Assembly: GCA_958496175.1 (NCBI GenBank)
Contig: OY292280.1
Span: 7,750,001-7,814,000, forward strand
DNA length: 64,000 bases
Source of the DNA: Sisyra terminalis
Lineage: Eukaryota > Arthropoda > Insecta > Neuroptera > Sisyridae
Reading direction: 5' to 3'
Shown: positions 10,788 through 23,073 of the stretch, piece after piece
How positions within the stretch are numbered: position 1 is the first letter of the stretch
How the letters are laid out: each line of letters opens with the position of its first letter
Notes under the pieces: model-generated
The model's database searches: none
What the model saw: only the letters and a program-made list of their open reading frames with translations
What the model was told of the DNA's origin: nothing
Made by a program: the position numbers and the translations under genes

Positions 10788-12168
10788 CAGGGGGGGTGTC
10801 ACTCTTATGGCAGACTTGGTTCCAAAAAAAAAAACTTTTTCTCGACATCAACAGATGGCGAATGTGGTGCTGTAGTTCTTATTTGTTGGCGGTACGAGGC
10901 GCTATAGTGAAGTGAAATTTGCTTAATGTACGTTTATTGGTTAATTTCAAATTTGAGCTCGCACCCCTCCTTGTTAGTAGAAATTGCCGAAATCGGTTTA
11001 CCAAGTGTTAGTTGGCTGTGTCGCCATCTTTTCGTATTTTATTTAACAAAAGTGGACCTCGTGTTTTTTATTTTGCGTCAATTTTATATGTGGTACGTCA
11101 ATAGATTATCGACAGATCATCTGTTTAACTTACTAAAAGAATTAAAAAGCTATGTATTTTTAATTTACTGGCCAATATCCACACTTTATGGGTTGCATTA
11201 TAATATGTCAACATATAACTTTTAAATTGTAACTGATTTTATAGTAACTGCTCTCAAATATGGGAATCATTTCATATTTTCCTAATTAAACGAAAATGTA
11301 GCCCTGTAAACTTTAATTTTAACTTGTCGGCATCAAAGGGCATCAATATTAATTTAGAACTAAGTAACAGTACATAATTGATGAGATATTATTTAACAAT
11401 TTTGAAGTACATATTTTTACAATATTACTTTTTTTTTCAAGTGAAGAAAATTTATTCGAGCAACGATTCCACAAAATTTCTAAGCAGTCATAATTTATGG
11501 CGACTGTAGGAGAGAACTTCCAGAATTCATCCAAGATGTGGATATGGGCGCATTTATAATTTTGTAACTAGAAGCCATATCATCTTATTTCTTGGTTATT
11601 TACATTTTATAATTCCAAATAGTGTTATATTCTTGTTCTGTATTTTAATATTATAAATAAAAAATTAAATTTTAATAGAAGTTTCATTATTGTATGGGGG
11701 TAACATTTTTCAGAAAGAAAATAAATAAAAATTTGAAAATTGCGTGCAAAGTATTGAAAATAAGGTCCCGTTGTTATCAGCTCTCCTACACTAGCACCGC
11801 CAATATTCGTCGAGATGAGCTGAGCATTTTTAGGAACAAAAAATTAACATTGAGTGGCCCTCCCATGGTCTTAAGTGACTCTAGAGTTATTAAAAGTCCG
11901 TAAACCGAAAAACCTCAACAATTTGTTCGATACAAGATTCGAACCCAACAACTGCCAGTTTTGAAACGGTCATCTTGATCACTGGGTCACCAGTGAGGTC
12001 ATGACGTCATGAAAAAAAAATACACGAGAATAAAATTGAAGCTTGATTTTTACCATTGTATTTTCATTTATATAAGAAACCATTTTCTTTATTTTCTTTT
12101 CGAAACAATAAGTACAATTCTTCACCACTTCATTAAAGACAAAAAATAATAGGAGTGGCCCTCCCATG
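10788..12168 (+). mobile_element. Composite transposon A2 carrying an internal A element plus SINE fragment
   Basis: The outer boundaries are exact: CCTTAATG at 10780-10787 and 12169-12176, left end CAGGGGGGGTGTCACTCTTA, right end (reversed) CATGGGAGGGCCACTCCTAT. Inside, 10788-11867 is a complete A element related to A1. It is followed by that element's own former target duplication (GTCTTAAG, 11868-11875), the SINE half and about 150 bp also found beside A1 (1599-1870). The unit therefore moved by its left end and a second, distal right end, taking host flank with it. Relative to A1 it holds about 300 extra bp at roughly 11065-11385. Confidence 0.78.
11868..12005 (-). repeat. tRNA-derived SINE copy 3, inside A2
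   Basis: This is the minus-strand SINE head and part of its body, with B box GGTTCGAATC and GACCGTTTCAAAACTGG-type middle. It is clearly paralogous to copy 1 and was transported as cargo within A2. Confidence 0.65.
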
Positions 12169-12176
12169 CCTTAATG

Positions 12177-13098
12177 TTTTTCAGTCGAATATATATTTAC
12201 TCCAGATCACTATTGGTTCGTAAAAAAAAAAAAAAAATTCAAAAGTTTGATAGTTGAAAAACGAACCAAAATTTAAAATCGCCTATTTGGTATAAGTACT
12301 ATATAAGTATTAAACTTTCATACTAATTTAGTGAAATGACGTTATTTAAAATTTTATTAAAATGATATAAAAAAAAACACTTATATTTTATTTGTTAATA
12401 TAATTTTAAATAAACTTTTTTTTATATTAACAATACTTTGATTATTAAATTTAAAATATCGATTGTTGATTAACTCTACATTATTTCATATTAAACATTT
12501 TATTAAGATAAAACCTTTAGTTGCGAATTCAACGGGTAACTACTAGTTATTTTAATAAGACCTCATATAAACAGTATAACTGTTGAAAGTCAGCGAAAAA
12601 ATTTATTGAGATTTTGATTGCAATTTAAGCTGGGATAGTTGTGAGCTTTAAATGGAACAGTTTTTTTTTCTTTATGGTCTCTAGGCAAAGAGTATAAGGA
12701 TAATAAGCGATAGTTGGTGTATTGTTATTTTTATATGAAATGTGGATTAGGGGGTTGAAGTTGCATAAAAGTTAATATTGACAATAGTGGCGATGGGGGT
12801 TAAGTGTGTAAGATGTATCTTAGTGGAAGAGGGTAAACAATGATCCTCTTGTGCACATAACAAGCATGATGATTACAATATCGGAGCTTTGATCTATGTC
12901 TCATATATTTCGAGTTGATATGAGCTAATCTAGCGAGCTTTCGATAGGCAACCAACTCAATACGATCATTAATATGAAAACCCTACGGGTTTGACAACAT
13001 CATCATAATCATCATTACGACACAGTAGGGGTGGCCAAAATTCCATCAACAACCCCAAATATACACCGCACGTATCGAACGCATCCTATACATATATA
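12177..13098. other. Spacer with an F-family terminus
   Basis: At 12565-12612 the string AGTATAACTG..GAAAGTCAGCGAAAAAAT matches the ends of the F repeats at 24.3, 32.6 and 36.35 kb. It is therefore a solo F terminus. The rest shows no repeat partner or coding signal. Confidence 0.4.
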
Positions 13099-13106
13099 CT
13101 GTAGGT

Positions 13107-14697
13107 CAGTGGCGTGCATTCCATATAGACAAAAAGACACTGCCTACCCTACATAATTCAGATAAATATTTATAATTTTGTTCTGATATCTAGTTTTATT
13201 TTATTTACCAAATACCAATAAAGAAAAATCTTAACGGATATCATCTATATAGTATACAGATTATGCCAGCTCATTCGTTCGTTCAATTTCAAGTAAGCGA
13301 CTGATAATATTTGCATTGTAATGCACTAGCGCTACTGAGTCCAGCAGCGGGAAAGACACAAACTATTCGTGCCTAAATATTTATATGTATGCTCTCATAG
13401 CTATATATGTGTCAGTGTGTGCGTTCGTATAAAAACAATAATACAAGTATACAATTCTACACATACAACCTCAAAAAAAGACACTGTCTTCTTGCACACG
13501 ACAAATTACGATAATTACCGAAGTAGCATCGTTTCTTATTCATTATCGCTGAAATTACAAGTTTGAATTTGATTCATCTCAATAATCGATTTAACGATCA
13601 GTAATCTACGTACATTGTTATTATTTAATTCTAATTAATTTTAATAATATATTATCTATTATCTGTATTATTTATACCTGACGATTATATTGTATTTCTT
13701 TAATAAAGTTTACAAATTGAGTCTATCTATGGGTATTTGTGGTTGAAAATATCAACATCATTATTTAGCCTATACTGATTAGCCAACAAAATTTTAAAGT
13801 GTGAATTTTCCGAATTTTTTTTTGCCAATCAATGGGAAATCGTTTGTAGAGGTTTTTTGAAAGAAACCGTTTCGATTGTGATAAAATAGTTTAGCGGTAA
13901 TTAAATACAGAAGATAAATTAATTAATTATTCATTGATATAGTAAAATGTTAAAAAAATAAGGTTAAAGGCAACATACAATAACAAAAATGAGGGAAAAT
14001 TTAGGAAACTGTTAGTTAAAACTAAAACTAAAAAAAAAGTCAAAGAAAAATATTTTTCGAATTTCAAAAAACACTTACTTAATGTTCTACTTCGTATATA
14101 TATTTTTTCAAAATTTTTTTGTGTGATAAGTTGATTTTCATTAGTGATGAAAAGTTTTTGGAGGAAAACCTCTTTAATTATGTTTCGATTTTTGTTATTG
14201 TGAAAAATTTTGGGAAAATATAATGTGAGGAAAAAAATTAATTTCTGAGTTGCCTTTTTTTTTTCTATTTTTTTTCGAAGGGAGGAGGTTCTGTTTAGTT
14301 TTCCTTAACTTTTTTTTTAGTTTTTTATTTAACCAACTGTTTCCTAAATTTTCCCGCATTTTTGTTATTGTATGTTGCTTTGAACTATATTTTCTTAACA
14401 TTTTACTATATCAATGACTAATTAACTAATTATTTTTTCTTAATTAATTTATTAGCGCTAAACTATTTGACACAATCGAAACGGTTTCTTTCACATACCT
14501 CTACGAACGATTTCCCATGGATTGGCAAAAAAAAATTTAGATAATTCACACTTTAAAATTTTGTTGGCTAATCGGTATAGGGTTCATTATTTACTCATCA
14601 TAACGACGAACTAAAACCAACATGCATTTTTGATTATACTGAAGTAGCTTTTAAAAATTTCTGCCTACCCTACCTAAAATCTCTGTGCACGCCACTG
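13107..14697. mobile_element. hAT-like element, 1.6 kb, perfect 8-bp TSD, carrying an internal foldback
   Basis: The ends read CAGTGGCGTGCATTCC and, reversed, CAGTGGCGTGCACAGAGA. CTGTAGGT lies directly outside both (13099-13106 and 14698-14705). Subterminal CTGCCTACCCTAC occurs near both ends, once in each strand sense. Most of the interior (13769-14582) is a separate hairpin. The 65-codon frame at 13369 has no recognisable domain and no transposase is present, so the element is non-autonomous. Confidence 0.8.
13769..14582. repeat. Foldback nested in the 1.6-kb hAT-like element
   Basis: Arms of about 250 bp begin CCTATACTGATTAGCCAACA on the left and end TGTTGGCTAATCGGTATAGG on the right. The loop is about 300 bp and T/A-rich. 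The arms diverge by scattered substitutions, so this is an older insertion. No clean target duplication could be assigned. Confidence 0.7.
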
Positions 14698-14705
14698 CTG
14701 TAGGT

Positions 14706-15202
14706 ATAGTATATCGAAACCGCTGATACGAAAAACTAATATTCGAAATATGAGATGCTTATTTGTTCAATGACTTCAATCGTTAAAATGATAAAATATT
14801 CCATGAATGTAAAAAAGGGAATTTATGCGGCACAATTTCAAATCGAGTCGACTCGTTTTATTATTGAACTTTTAGTCTAATTAAGTCCACAGACAATTCC
14901 ATTGTGGTTTCAATTGTATTTGATTTGGTATTTAAAGACGTTTCCTGTCTTCCATCAGACCGCGACGGTAACATTTTGCAATTACTTAGCTGAAATAATC
15001 AATTTACTCCAATGTCAATAATGTAAGGCTTTTGAATTATAACCTCCTTTAAATCCCTACAAAGTATTCATATGCATCGGATTACAGTTATCTAATAAAT
15101 TAAAAATGATCATCTGGAATTTTTTTCCATCCTTAAGAGATTTCCAATCTGTTCTTAACAAATATGATCTGATAAAGATCAAACGATTCATTAAAAATGG
15201 TA
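14706..15202. other. Spacer without recognisable features
   Basis: Single-copy-looking within this window; no open frame or repeat noted. Confidence 0.4.
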
Positions 15203-15210
15203 CCTAATAC

Positions 15211-16076
15211 CATGGGAGTCAAGATCTTATGGCAGACTTGGTTCCCAAAAATTAATAGTTGGGGCGTCAAAAGCAGATGGCGCGGTAAGCAATATTTCAA
15301 GTTTTAAGAGACTTTTAGATAGGGTAAAGTGTAAAGTTGGTAGAAGTGTTGAAGTTGGTAGTTAAGAAATTACAGGGAGGAAAGTTTTTTGGCTAACTTT
15401 AAAATAAGACTGACGCCGTTAACTAGCAAGTGCCGAATTTGATTTTTTAGAATCGCGGTCTTCTTTTCAATATCCATCATGGATAACGTATTTCACATTT
15501 AATGGTAGTCTTGTGTGCATTTTGTCAAAAGATCAACATCAAATACACTTTTCTACTGCCCAAATTCATTACGAAGGTATGTATTTATTTACTAGTAAAT
15601 ACCCACTTTTTTATGGGGCAAAATTATGATTTAAATTCAAACTTTGAATCTATTTTTTTAAGTAAAATAAAATTGTTTCAGCAAGGATTCGACGATTTTT
15701 CTAGGCAGTCACAATTCATAGCGATAGAAAAGGACAATTTCTAGGATTCAACTGTCATCCCTAAACTAACACCATTAAGTAAATATACTTTAGCATGTCT
15801 GTAATTAACTTTAATTAAATTTTACAATATGAAATAATGCTATATTTTGTATTTCAATTTTTATAAATTAAATTTAATTTTCAATCAAATTTTCGTTAGT
15901 ATATTTTAAATATTTCAGGAATAAATTAAATTTGGATTTGGCGCATAAAATTCTAAAATTGGTTAAAAGTAGCTATCGTTATTATCGGCTATGCTACACT
16001 AGCGCCCTCAGTAAATGACGCCTGGAAGATAGCCATTTGGAGGAACACAAAATTAACATTGAGCTAGCCTCCCCTG
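15211..16076 (+). mobile_element. Non-autonomous P-like transposon B1 (8-bp TSD)
   Basis: This 866-bp element starts CATGGGAGTCAAGATCTTAT, and its right end reversed is CAGGGGAGGCTAGCTCAATG. CCTAATAC is duplicated exactly at 15203-15210 and 16077-16084. It shares termini and layout with A1/A2 but is a distinct subfamily, nearly identical to B2 (49243-50106). It contains three exon-like blocks with intact splice signals, the first encoding a short Cys-x2-Cys THAP-like start. It probably derives by internal deletion from a P-element-type transposase gene. Confidence 0.78.
15502..16018 (+). pseudogene. THAP-like exon block of B1 (P-type transposase remnant)
   Basis: Exon 1 (15502-15576) starts MVVLCAFCQK and contains LLPKF. 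A cysteine pair spaced C-x2-C close to the initiator Met, then a proline-lysine about 13 residues on, is how P-element THAP domains begin. A donor AAG/GTATGT follows, then an acceptor TTGTTTCAG (15673-15681) and an exon 2 (15682-15744) that stays in frame and ends at TAG. A third block after TATTTCAG (15919-16018) encodes LAHKILKL...SSYRYYRLCYTS before TGA, and its pattern is conserved in A1/A2. The remaining THAP residues and the catalytic domain are absent, so the product would be inactive. Identification as P rather than another THAP element is inference. Confidence 0.45.
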
Positions 16077-16216
16077 CCTAATACTGTGCAGAGATTCCCC
16101 GATAACTTTCCCAGATAACCCAAAATTTGATGCTATTCAAGCTTCCATACTTGCTGGATTGCTAAACAGTTTTGGTTGAATAGGTTGACTACTAAACTTG
16201 TACAGATATTTTTGAC

Positions 16217-16392
16217 TAAAGGGTCTAGCAGGATCCACATGGCGAGTTAGCCCCCAAATAGGAACCTATATTGATACTTATGTCAAAATATCGGCTTGAT
16301 ATAGAAACACATTGTATATACTTTTCGCGACCAAATTCCTCTTTGACCTTGAGATATGGGCAAAAATGTCCCCTCGCATGGCTATTTTTCAA
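16217..16392 (-). repeat. Dispersed repeat C, copy 2 (inverted)
   Basis: Reverse complement of 6822-7003 over about 175 bp, bounded by GGTCTAGCAGGATCCA and GCATGGCTATTTTTCAAT. Confidence 0.6.
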
Positions 16393-17639
16393 TTAATGAA
16401 ATGTATATATATTTTGAGTTGAAAATTAATTATCTTCATATTACTTTACCAAAAAAATGAATAAGTGTGCTTTAGCATGAGATATAGGAAAAAATCAATT
16501 TTTATTTTTTTCATTATGTCCCACCAAATCAAAAAATATGAAAAAATTACTGAGTATAGAGGAGTACTAGAGACGTTCTTTGAGAAAATTTGGCGGTGGA
16601 AACTTTTCAAAAACACACTGAAAAAATTAATTTTAATTTTGTTCCGGTCCTTAAAAATCGACATTCCATCTGAAAATAATAGAAAAAATATTTTTTCATG
16701 CCTTTTACTCCTAATTTTAAATTTAACTAATAAAAAAAAATAAAATCGAAAAATGATTTTTTCTCTCGAAATACTTGAAAACCGCTTGCGATAAAAAGCT
16801 GAAAATTTGGCTAATTTTTTTCTTATTTAGTATCAAAACGATCCCTTGACTTTAAATCGAAAAAGCCGCGGGGGTACTTTTATCATACAAACCGGCCTAT
16901 ACCTTTTAAATCAATGAGAAGAATAGATTTACTAATAAATTTATTTTTTGCAAATTCGACTTTGGATGACCAAAGTCGACTCAGAGGCGTAGTATTAATT
17001 TTCCCTATACAAATGGTGTAAGTATAGTTGAGATATGTTCTAATCATAAACGAGGGGATTATTTTTTCCCCTTGGGTATTATTTTCCTCTGATAATTAGA
17101 GTGTAATGCCGAGTTTAATAAAATGAAAGCACACGTTTCAACGTGGAAATAAATTAATGATAAATCTAAGTCCTTACGACAAAGGATTGTGGAGCTGTGA
17201 TAGATTGATGACGCTAGAAATGAGGACGAAAATTAAAATCAAAACGAGGACGATGACGGCGAGAAGACACGATAGAAAAATCGATCCCTCCGACCGGTGA
17301 GGACTCGAAGGATAATGCCCGCGCCGGAAAAGGATAGGTAAGATGATGATTAAAATAACTAGCGGATATAGTGGCAAACGGGGACTGCCGCCTGAGAAAA
17401 ATGATCCTGATCCTTTGCATCAAATTAAAATTAATATCGCACGTTGACGTGGAAAAAACACGTCACGGAAATAACGCGTTATTTCTTATATTTCCACCAA
17501 ATCGGTTTCGAATGTTGACGCCTCGCGGATTCATATTCCACCCACAACCATCTCGCAAACAAATCCAACAAAGCAAATGAAAATTTATTACTTTCTCTAT
17601 TATATTTGGTACGCATTTCGCGATAAATTCGCTTAGTTT
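16393..17639. other. Spacer; mildly GC-richer block at 17160-17580
   Basis: The opposed 70-90-codon frames at 16446-16743 have no recognisable domain. The block 17160-17580 is GC-richer than average and contains a donor-like ATAG/GTAAGA at about 17336, but no convincing exon could be built around it. Confidence 0.35.
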
Positions 17640-19530
17640 CTAAAATTATCGGTTTCAGAATCCATTTTTATAAATTGGCTGCCAGAATCGTCAACTTTTT
17701 GTAGGCGTCATGAATGCTTTGTTTCCAGAATGGTTTCACTACAGTATAAGGGTATCTTCTGTGAAAATAAATTTATTACTTCCACCACAACAAATCAGAA
17801 AACAGAGCTTTCTCATCCAGTTCTAAAACAGAACTGGATACTCCAGATATCCTGGAAACCTCATGATACCTAATGTACAGTACGTAACATGAATTCTTCA
17901 AAACTGTTTGAAGTAAAGTATTTTCCTTTAACTTAAAAGATATTAATAAAGTAGAGTTTTCATAAAGGAATTTCAAAGTATCAGGTATTTATGATACTTT
18001 TTGGGAGGGATTTCGGCCAAAAAACCGGTTCACCGGAAAATCAGAAGATAAGGGTATCTCCTGTGAAAATAAATTTATTACTTCCACCACAACAAATCAG
18101 AAAACAGAGCTTTCTCATCCAGTTCTAAAACAGAACTGGATACTCCAGATATCCTGGAAACCTCATGATACCTAATGTACAGTACGTAACATGAATTCTT
18201 CAAAACTGTTTGAAGTAAAGTATTTTCCTTTAACGTAAAAGATATTAATAAAGTAGAGTTTTCATAAAGTAATTTCAAAGTATCAGGTATTTATGATACT
18301 TTTTGGGAGGGATTTCGGCCAAAAAACCGGTTCACCGGAAAATCAGAAGATAAGGGTATCTCCTGTGAAAATAAATTTATTACTTCCACCACAACAAATC
18401 AGAAAACAGAGCTTTCTCATCCAGTTCTAAAACAGAACTGGATACTCCAGATATCCTGGAAACCTCATGATACCTAATGTACAGTACGTAACATGAATTC
18501 TTCAAAACTGTTTGAAGAAAAGTATTTTCCTTTAACGTAAAAGATATTAATAAAGTAGAGTTTTCATAAAGGAATTTCAAAGTATCAGGTATTTATGATA
18601 CTTTTTGGGAGGGATTTCGGCCAAAATACCGGTTCACCGGAAAATCAGAAGATAAGGGTATCTCCTGTGAAAATAAATTTATTACTTCTACCACAACAAA
18701 GCAGAAAACAGAGCATTTTCATCGAGTTAATGAACAGAACTGAATACTCCAGATATCCTGGAAACCTCATGATACCTAAATGTACAGTACGTAACATTAA
18801 TTCTTCAAAACTGTTTCATGAAAAGTGTTTTCTTTTAACTAAAACATATATTAATAAAGTAGAGTTTTCACAAAAGAAATTTAAAGTTTCAGGTATTTTA
18901 CTTTTTGGGAGTGTTATCGGCCAAAAAACCGGTTCACCGGAAGATCAAAACATAGGTGCTGAAATATGGGGAAGATTCCCAAAAATGAGAGTTGGTCGGA
19001 CTATTAAAAGTATACCAATACCATAAACATTAGTTTCTAAAATTATCGGTTTCAGAATCCATTTTTATAAATTGGCAACCAGAATCATCAACTTTTTGTA
19101 GGCGTCATGAATGCTGTTTCCAGAATGGTTTCACTACAGTATAAGGGTATCTCCTGTGAAAATAAATTTATTACTTCCGCCACAACAAAGCAGAAAACAG
19201 AGCGTTTTCATCGAGTTAATGAACAGAACTGAATACTCCAGATATCCTGGAAACCTCATGACACCTATATGTACAGTACGTAACATTAATTCTTCAAAAC
19301 TGTTTCAAGAAAAGTGTTTTCTTTTATCTACAACATATATTAATAAAGTAGAGTTTTCACAAAAGAAATTTAAAGTTTCAGGTATTTTACTTTTTGGGAG
19401 TGTTATCGGCCAAAAAACCGGTTCACCGGAAGATCAAAAAATAGGTGCTGAAATATAGGGAAGATTCCCAAAAAAGAAAGTTGGTCGGACTACTAAAAGT
19501 ATACCAATACCATAAACAACAATAGGATTC
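17640..19530. repeat. 302-bp tandem repeat array with duplicated left flank
   Basis: Units begin near 17747, 18049, 18351 and 18653. The first three differ by only a few bases and keep an exact 302-bp period; the fourth is more diverged. Each of the first three carries the hairpin CCAGTTCT-AAAAC-AGAACTGG and a CCGGT-TC-ACCGG palindrome. The flank 17640-17746 is repeated at about 19027-19145, followed by one more unit, so a larger segment was duplicated too. The 66-aa minus-strand frame present in the three fresh units is a by-product of periodicity. Confidence 0.85.
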
Positions 19531-21340
19531 TTTTCAGATAAAGCTTCTAAAATGTTTTGGGAGTGCAAAACACCTAGTCAAGCAAATACTTGTTTGAGTT
19601 CCAGGAAATGCTAGCAAGAAGCCTACCAGCTTCCAGAAACTAGTTCATAAGTCCAGAACTAGCTAAAAACAAAACACAAAATTGAATTAATTTAGAATGA
19701 ATAAATAAAATCCTGGAACCAAAGAATATTTATTAGGCCTACTAATTGATTATTGTTTTCTTAGAAAATATCTCCCTACTTGGGAGATAAATCTTGGTCA
19801 AGTATGTGAAGAAAATATGCCACTGGACATGAACATTATTTAGAACCAGATCGGACCAAAGGTGCTGAAATATGGGGAAGGTTCCCAAAAAACTGAAAGT
19901 TGATCGGACTAGGAACAGTATACCAATTACACAATAAAATAATAAAAATCTTTTCAGATAGTAAATCATCAGTAAGAACTCTGAAATTTCAAAATATTTT
20001 GACAGGGCAAAACAGCTTTTGAAGGTAATACTTATTAGAGTTCCTGGAAATATTAGCAAGAAGCCTACCGGCTTGCAGAAACTAGTTCAGAAGTACAGAA
20101 TTAGCGATAAGTATAACACGAAATTGTGTACTGAATGAATTCAGAACGAGTAAATAAAATCCTGGAACAAAAAATGAAGTTAGACCTCCTAATAGATCAC
20201 TGTAATCTAAAAAAATATTTCTGCACTTGGAAGATAAATTTTGGTCAAGTATGTGCAGAAAATGTGCTACTTTAACTGAGCATTATTTAAAACCTGATTT
20301 AACCAGATCGGACCAAAGATGCTGAAATATCGGAAAGGTCCTACAAAATGAAAATTGGTCATACTAGGAAAACTACACTAATACCACAATAAAACAATGG
20401 AAACCTTATCAGAGAGTAAAGTACCAATTAAAGCTCTGAAATTCCTAAAAATTTTAGAACCACAATAAAATAATAGGAAATTTTTCAGATAGTAAAACAG
20501 CAGTAAAAGTTCTGGGATTCCAAAATGTTTTGGGAGTGCAAAACACCTATTCAAGGTACAACTTGGAGTTCCAGGATGCTAGCAAGAAGCCTACTGACAT
20601 CCAGAAATAGGTTCATAAGTGTCAAATTAACAATAAGCGTTTCACAAAATCGCGTAGCTGAATTCATTCAGAATTAGTAAATAAAATTGTGGAACCATAG
20701 ACTGAAATTAGGCTTTCTAGTAGATCACTGTAATCTAAAAAATAACTCCCCACTTTGGAAATAAATCTAGGACAAGAATTTACAGCAAATGTGCCATTTT
20801 AAACGAGCATTATTTAGAACCTGATTTAGTCAGATCGGACCAAAGGTGCTGAAATATCGAAAAGGTCCTACAAAATGAAAATTGGTCATACTAGAAAAAC
20901 CACGCTAATATCACAATAAAACAATAGGAACCTTTTCAGAGAGTAAAATACCAATTAAAGCTCTGGAATTCCAAAAAATTTTAGAACCACAATAAAATAA
21001 TAGGAAATTTTTCAGATAGTAAAACAGCAGTAAGAGCTCTGGAATTCAAAAATGTTTTGGGAGTGCAAAACACCTATTGAAGGTACAACTTGGAGTTCCA
21101 GGATGCTAGCAAGAAGCCTACTGGCATCCAGAAATAGATTCATAAGTGCCAAATTAGCAGTAAGCGTTTCACAAAATCGCGAAGCTGAATTAATTCAGAA
21201 TTAGTAAATAAAATTGTGGAACAATAGACTGATGTTAGGCTTCCTAGTAGATCACTGTAATCTAAAGAAATATATCTCCCCTTGGGGGATAAATCCTGGT
21301 AATTAAGCATTATTATGCCTGATTTGATCTATTGGAACTT
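19531..21340. repeat. Older degenerate tandem array, ~0.42-0.53-kb period
   Basis: Marker GCTGAAATAT (with GGACCAAAG just before it in the later units) recurs at about 18957, 19447, 19863, 20321 and 20848. Each unit also repeats AATCCTGGAAC or AATTGTGGAAC, GTAAATAAAAT and AGATCACTGTAATCTAAA. Units have diverged and differ in length. The first two markers lie inside the 302-bp array, so the two arrays share sequence and the fresh one seems to be an expansion within the old one. Confidence 0.7.
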
Positions 21341-22654
21341 CGGAAAAACATTGGGGTGTAAAAGTATTTTTAAGACCCAGAAGAAAATCTCAGGAAACAT
21401 CTTCTGAAACAACTTTGTAGGATCATCTGGACGGGAGTTGGGAATATTTATAAAGAATCGGTAGGTTTCCTGATTGATCTGGATAGAATCTGAAACTATG
21501 CTGGAATTATTCTAGGATGCAGAAGAACTCGCAAGAGTGGTTCCCAGAAAACAAAGGAAGGAAAAAATTTACAGGGAGTTATTGATTGAGAAATCAATGT
21601 TTTAAACTCCATGTCTGGAGTTGTAGAACACATTAAGACGCAAATTAGAGTCGAATGGGGGTAATTAAGTGGAGCGTTTTTATGATTTTTATGGGAATAT
21701 AAAAAATAATGTTTGCAACTAGTTGTCGAGCTGTTTGAAAACAATTTGTATACATTGTTTATTAGAATATTTTTAATTGCTACATGAATAAGGGCGGGCG
21801 TGGGGTGTTGGGGTTAGTGGCAATAGAATCGAGGGAAATGGAAAAGTAGTATAAAAATTTCCCGTATTACGATATCGCATTTAACCTAGTTATATAATAA
21901 ATTTTCTGCTTGCTTTATCATCGTATCATTCGCAACGCTCGTATTTTCCACGTACAATGTATAATCATGAAGAAAATGTAAAAGAGTCCTCATGAACATC
22001 ATCTTTTATCTAAATGAGGATATTAAATACATAAAAACGGAAAATTCATTTATGAAAAATTATGTTTGTTATATATAGTGGCTGCATGTTACATCTTCTC
22101 GAATATGTGTACAAATGTCTAACGACACTTTCCGTTGATTTTTCCGCAAATTTCCGCATTACCGAGCTTTCGCGTGCCCCCGAGTCGTTCGCCACGACAC
22201 CCGTCACCCCTCGGCCACACCACGTGGTGCAAAAAGGACGATATCTCCAACAATAAATGGACATAATAATTTTTACACATTTTCCGTAATTAAGATAATG
22301 TTGGTCATTTAAAAACTGTACGTTTTTACATAAATTGCCAACAATGCGCAAAGTCAAAAAAATCGCCATTTTTTCGTGTATGTTGTGAAAATTCTCGCCG
22401 GAAAATGTGTGCCATTCATATTTTACTCTTTTATGTGCAAATGGAAAAAACTAAATTAAATTCAAAAATAATTCGCCTCTGCTCAGGAAAAACAGGCCTC
22501 TACTGTACAAAATGAATCACCCCCTGGGGGTTATCAGAGTATGGGACCGTGAAGTCATGAAATACTTCATTGAATTTCAAGTGATCAAAAAGTCTTTAAC
22601 AAGTTTACACCGAAAAGACGAAAAAGAACCAAAAATATCGAAAACGTCTAGTAG
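21341..22654. other. Spacer without recognisable features
   Basis: Short frames at 21496-21744 and 22046-22369 overlap on both strands and show no domain. Confidence 0.4.
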
Positions 22655-23073
22655 GGGAGACTGGGTACAAAAGTAACGGCGGGTCGAAAGTAACAAATGC
22701 TTTCTAGGTTTATCCAATAGGCGAACATCGCTGCGCTGCCATCAGGTGATAGCCTAGAGCCCCCTCCCCTCAATCGAATTAAGTCGACGCGTGCGCAGTG
22801 CGTTTTTAGGTTATATAGTAGGACGTAATGTGTTTTAACGAGCCAAAGTAAATTTTTTGACGTTTTCTTATTTATTGTTTACATAGTCGTAAAAGGATCA
22901 TCGTAATCCGAATGTTTGCATATCCATTCTTGATTAGATAAATTTTACATTGATTAAATTCGTTTTTGTCTAGCACCGTTTTAAGGTTATATAACACGTT
23001 TTATTAAAAATGAGAATGGGTACAAAAGTAACATAGCCCCCTAGGGTACAAAAGTAGTATGTTACTTTTGTCC
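22655..23073. repeat. Repeat E copy 1, with iterated GGGTACAAAAGTAAC motif
   Basis: The segment 22655-22775 (GGGGAGACTGGGTACAAAAG through CATCAGGTGATAGCCTAGAG) matches the loop of the 53-kb palindrome. GGGTACAAAAGTAAC occurs at 22663-22677 and 23018-23032, is near-repeated at 23044, and returns inverted (GTTACTTTTGTCC) at 23061-23073. The inverted end suggests an element of about 420 bp, but clean boundaries were not found. Confidence 0.55.

Noticed and set aside
16446..16743. Opposed 72- and 92-codon frames as genes
   Set aside because: Both are Lys/Phe/Ile-rich translations of A/T-rich sequence on opposite strands, as expected by chance.
17174..17423. Hydrophobic minus-strand frames as a membrane protein
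   Set aside because: Two overlapping frames give equally long products, and there is no acceptor or homologue signal. The Leu/Ile richness follows from the AT-rich complement.
17776..18580. Three nearly identical 66-aa minus-strand frames as a small gene family
   Set aside because: They recur at exactly 302 bp because they lie in the tandem array. Differences are not biased to silent sites by eye, and no start or splice context is conserved.
23018..23073. Repeated GGGTACAAAAGTAAC as a CRISPR-like or operator array
   Set aside because: Only a few irregularly spaced and inverted copies; no spacer structure, and the context is a eukaryotic repeat.
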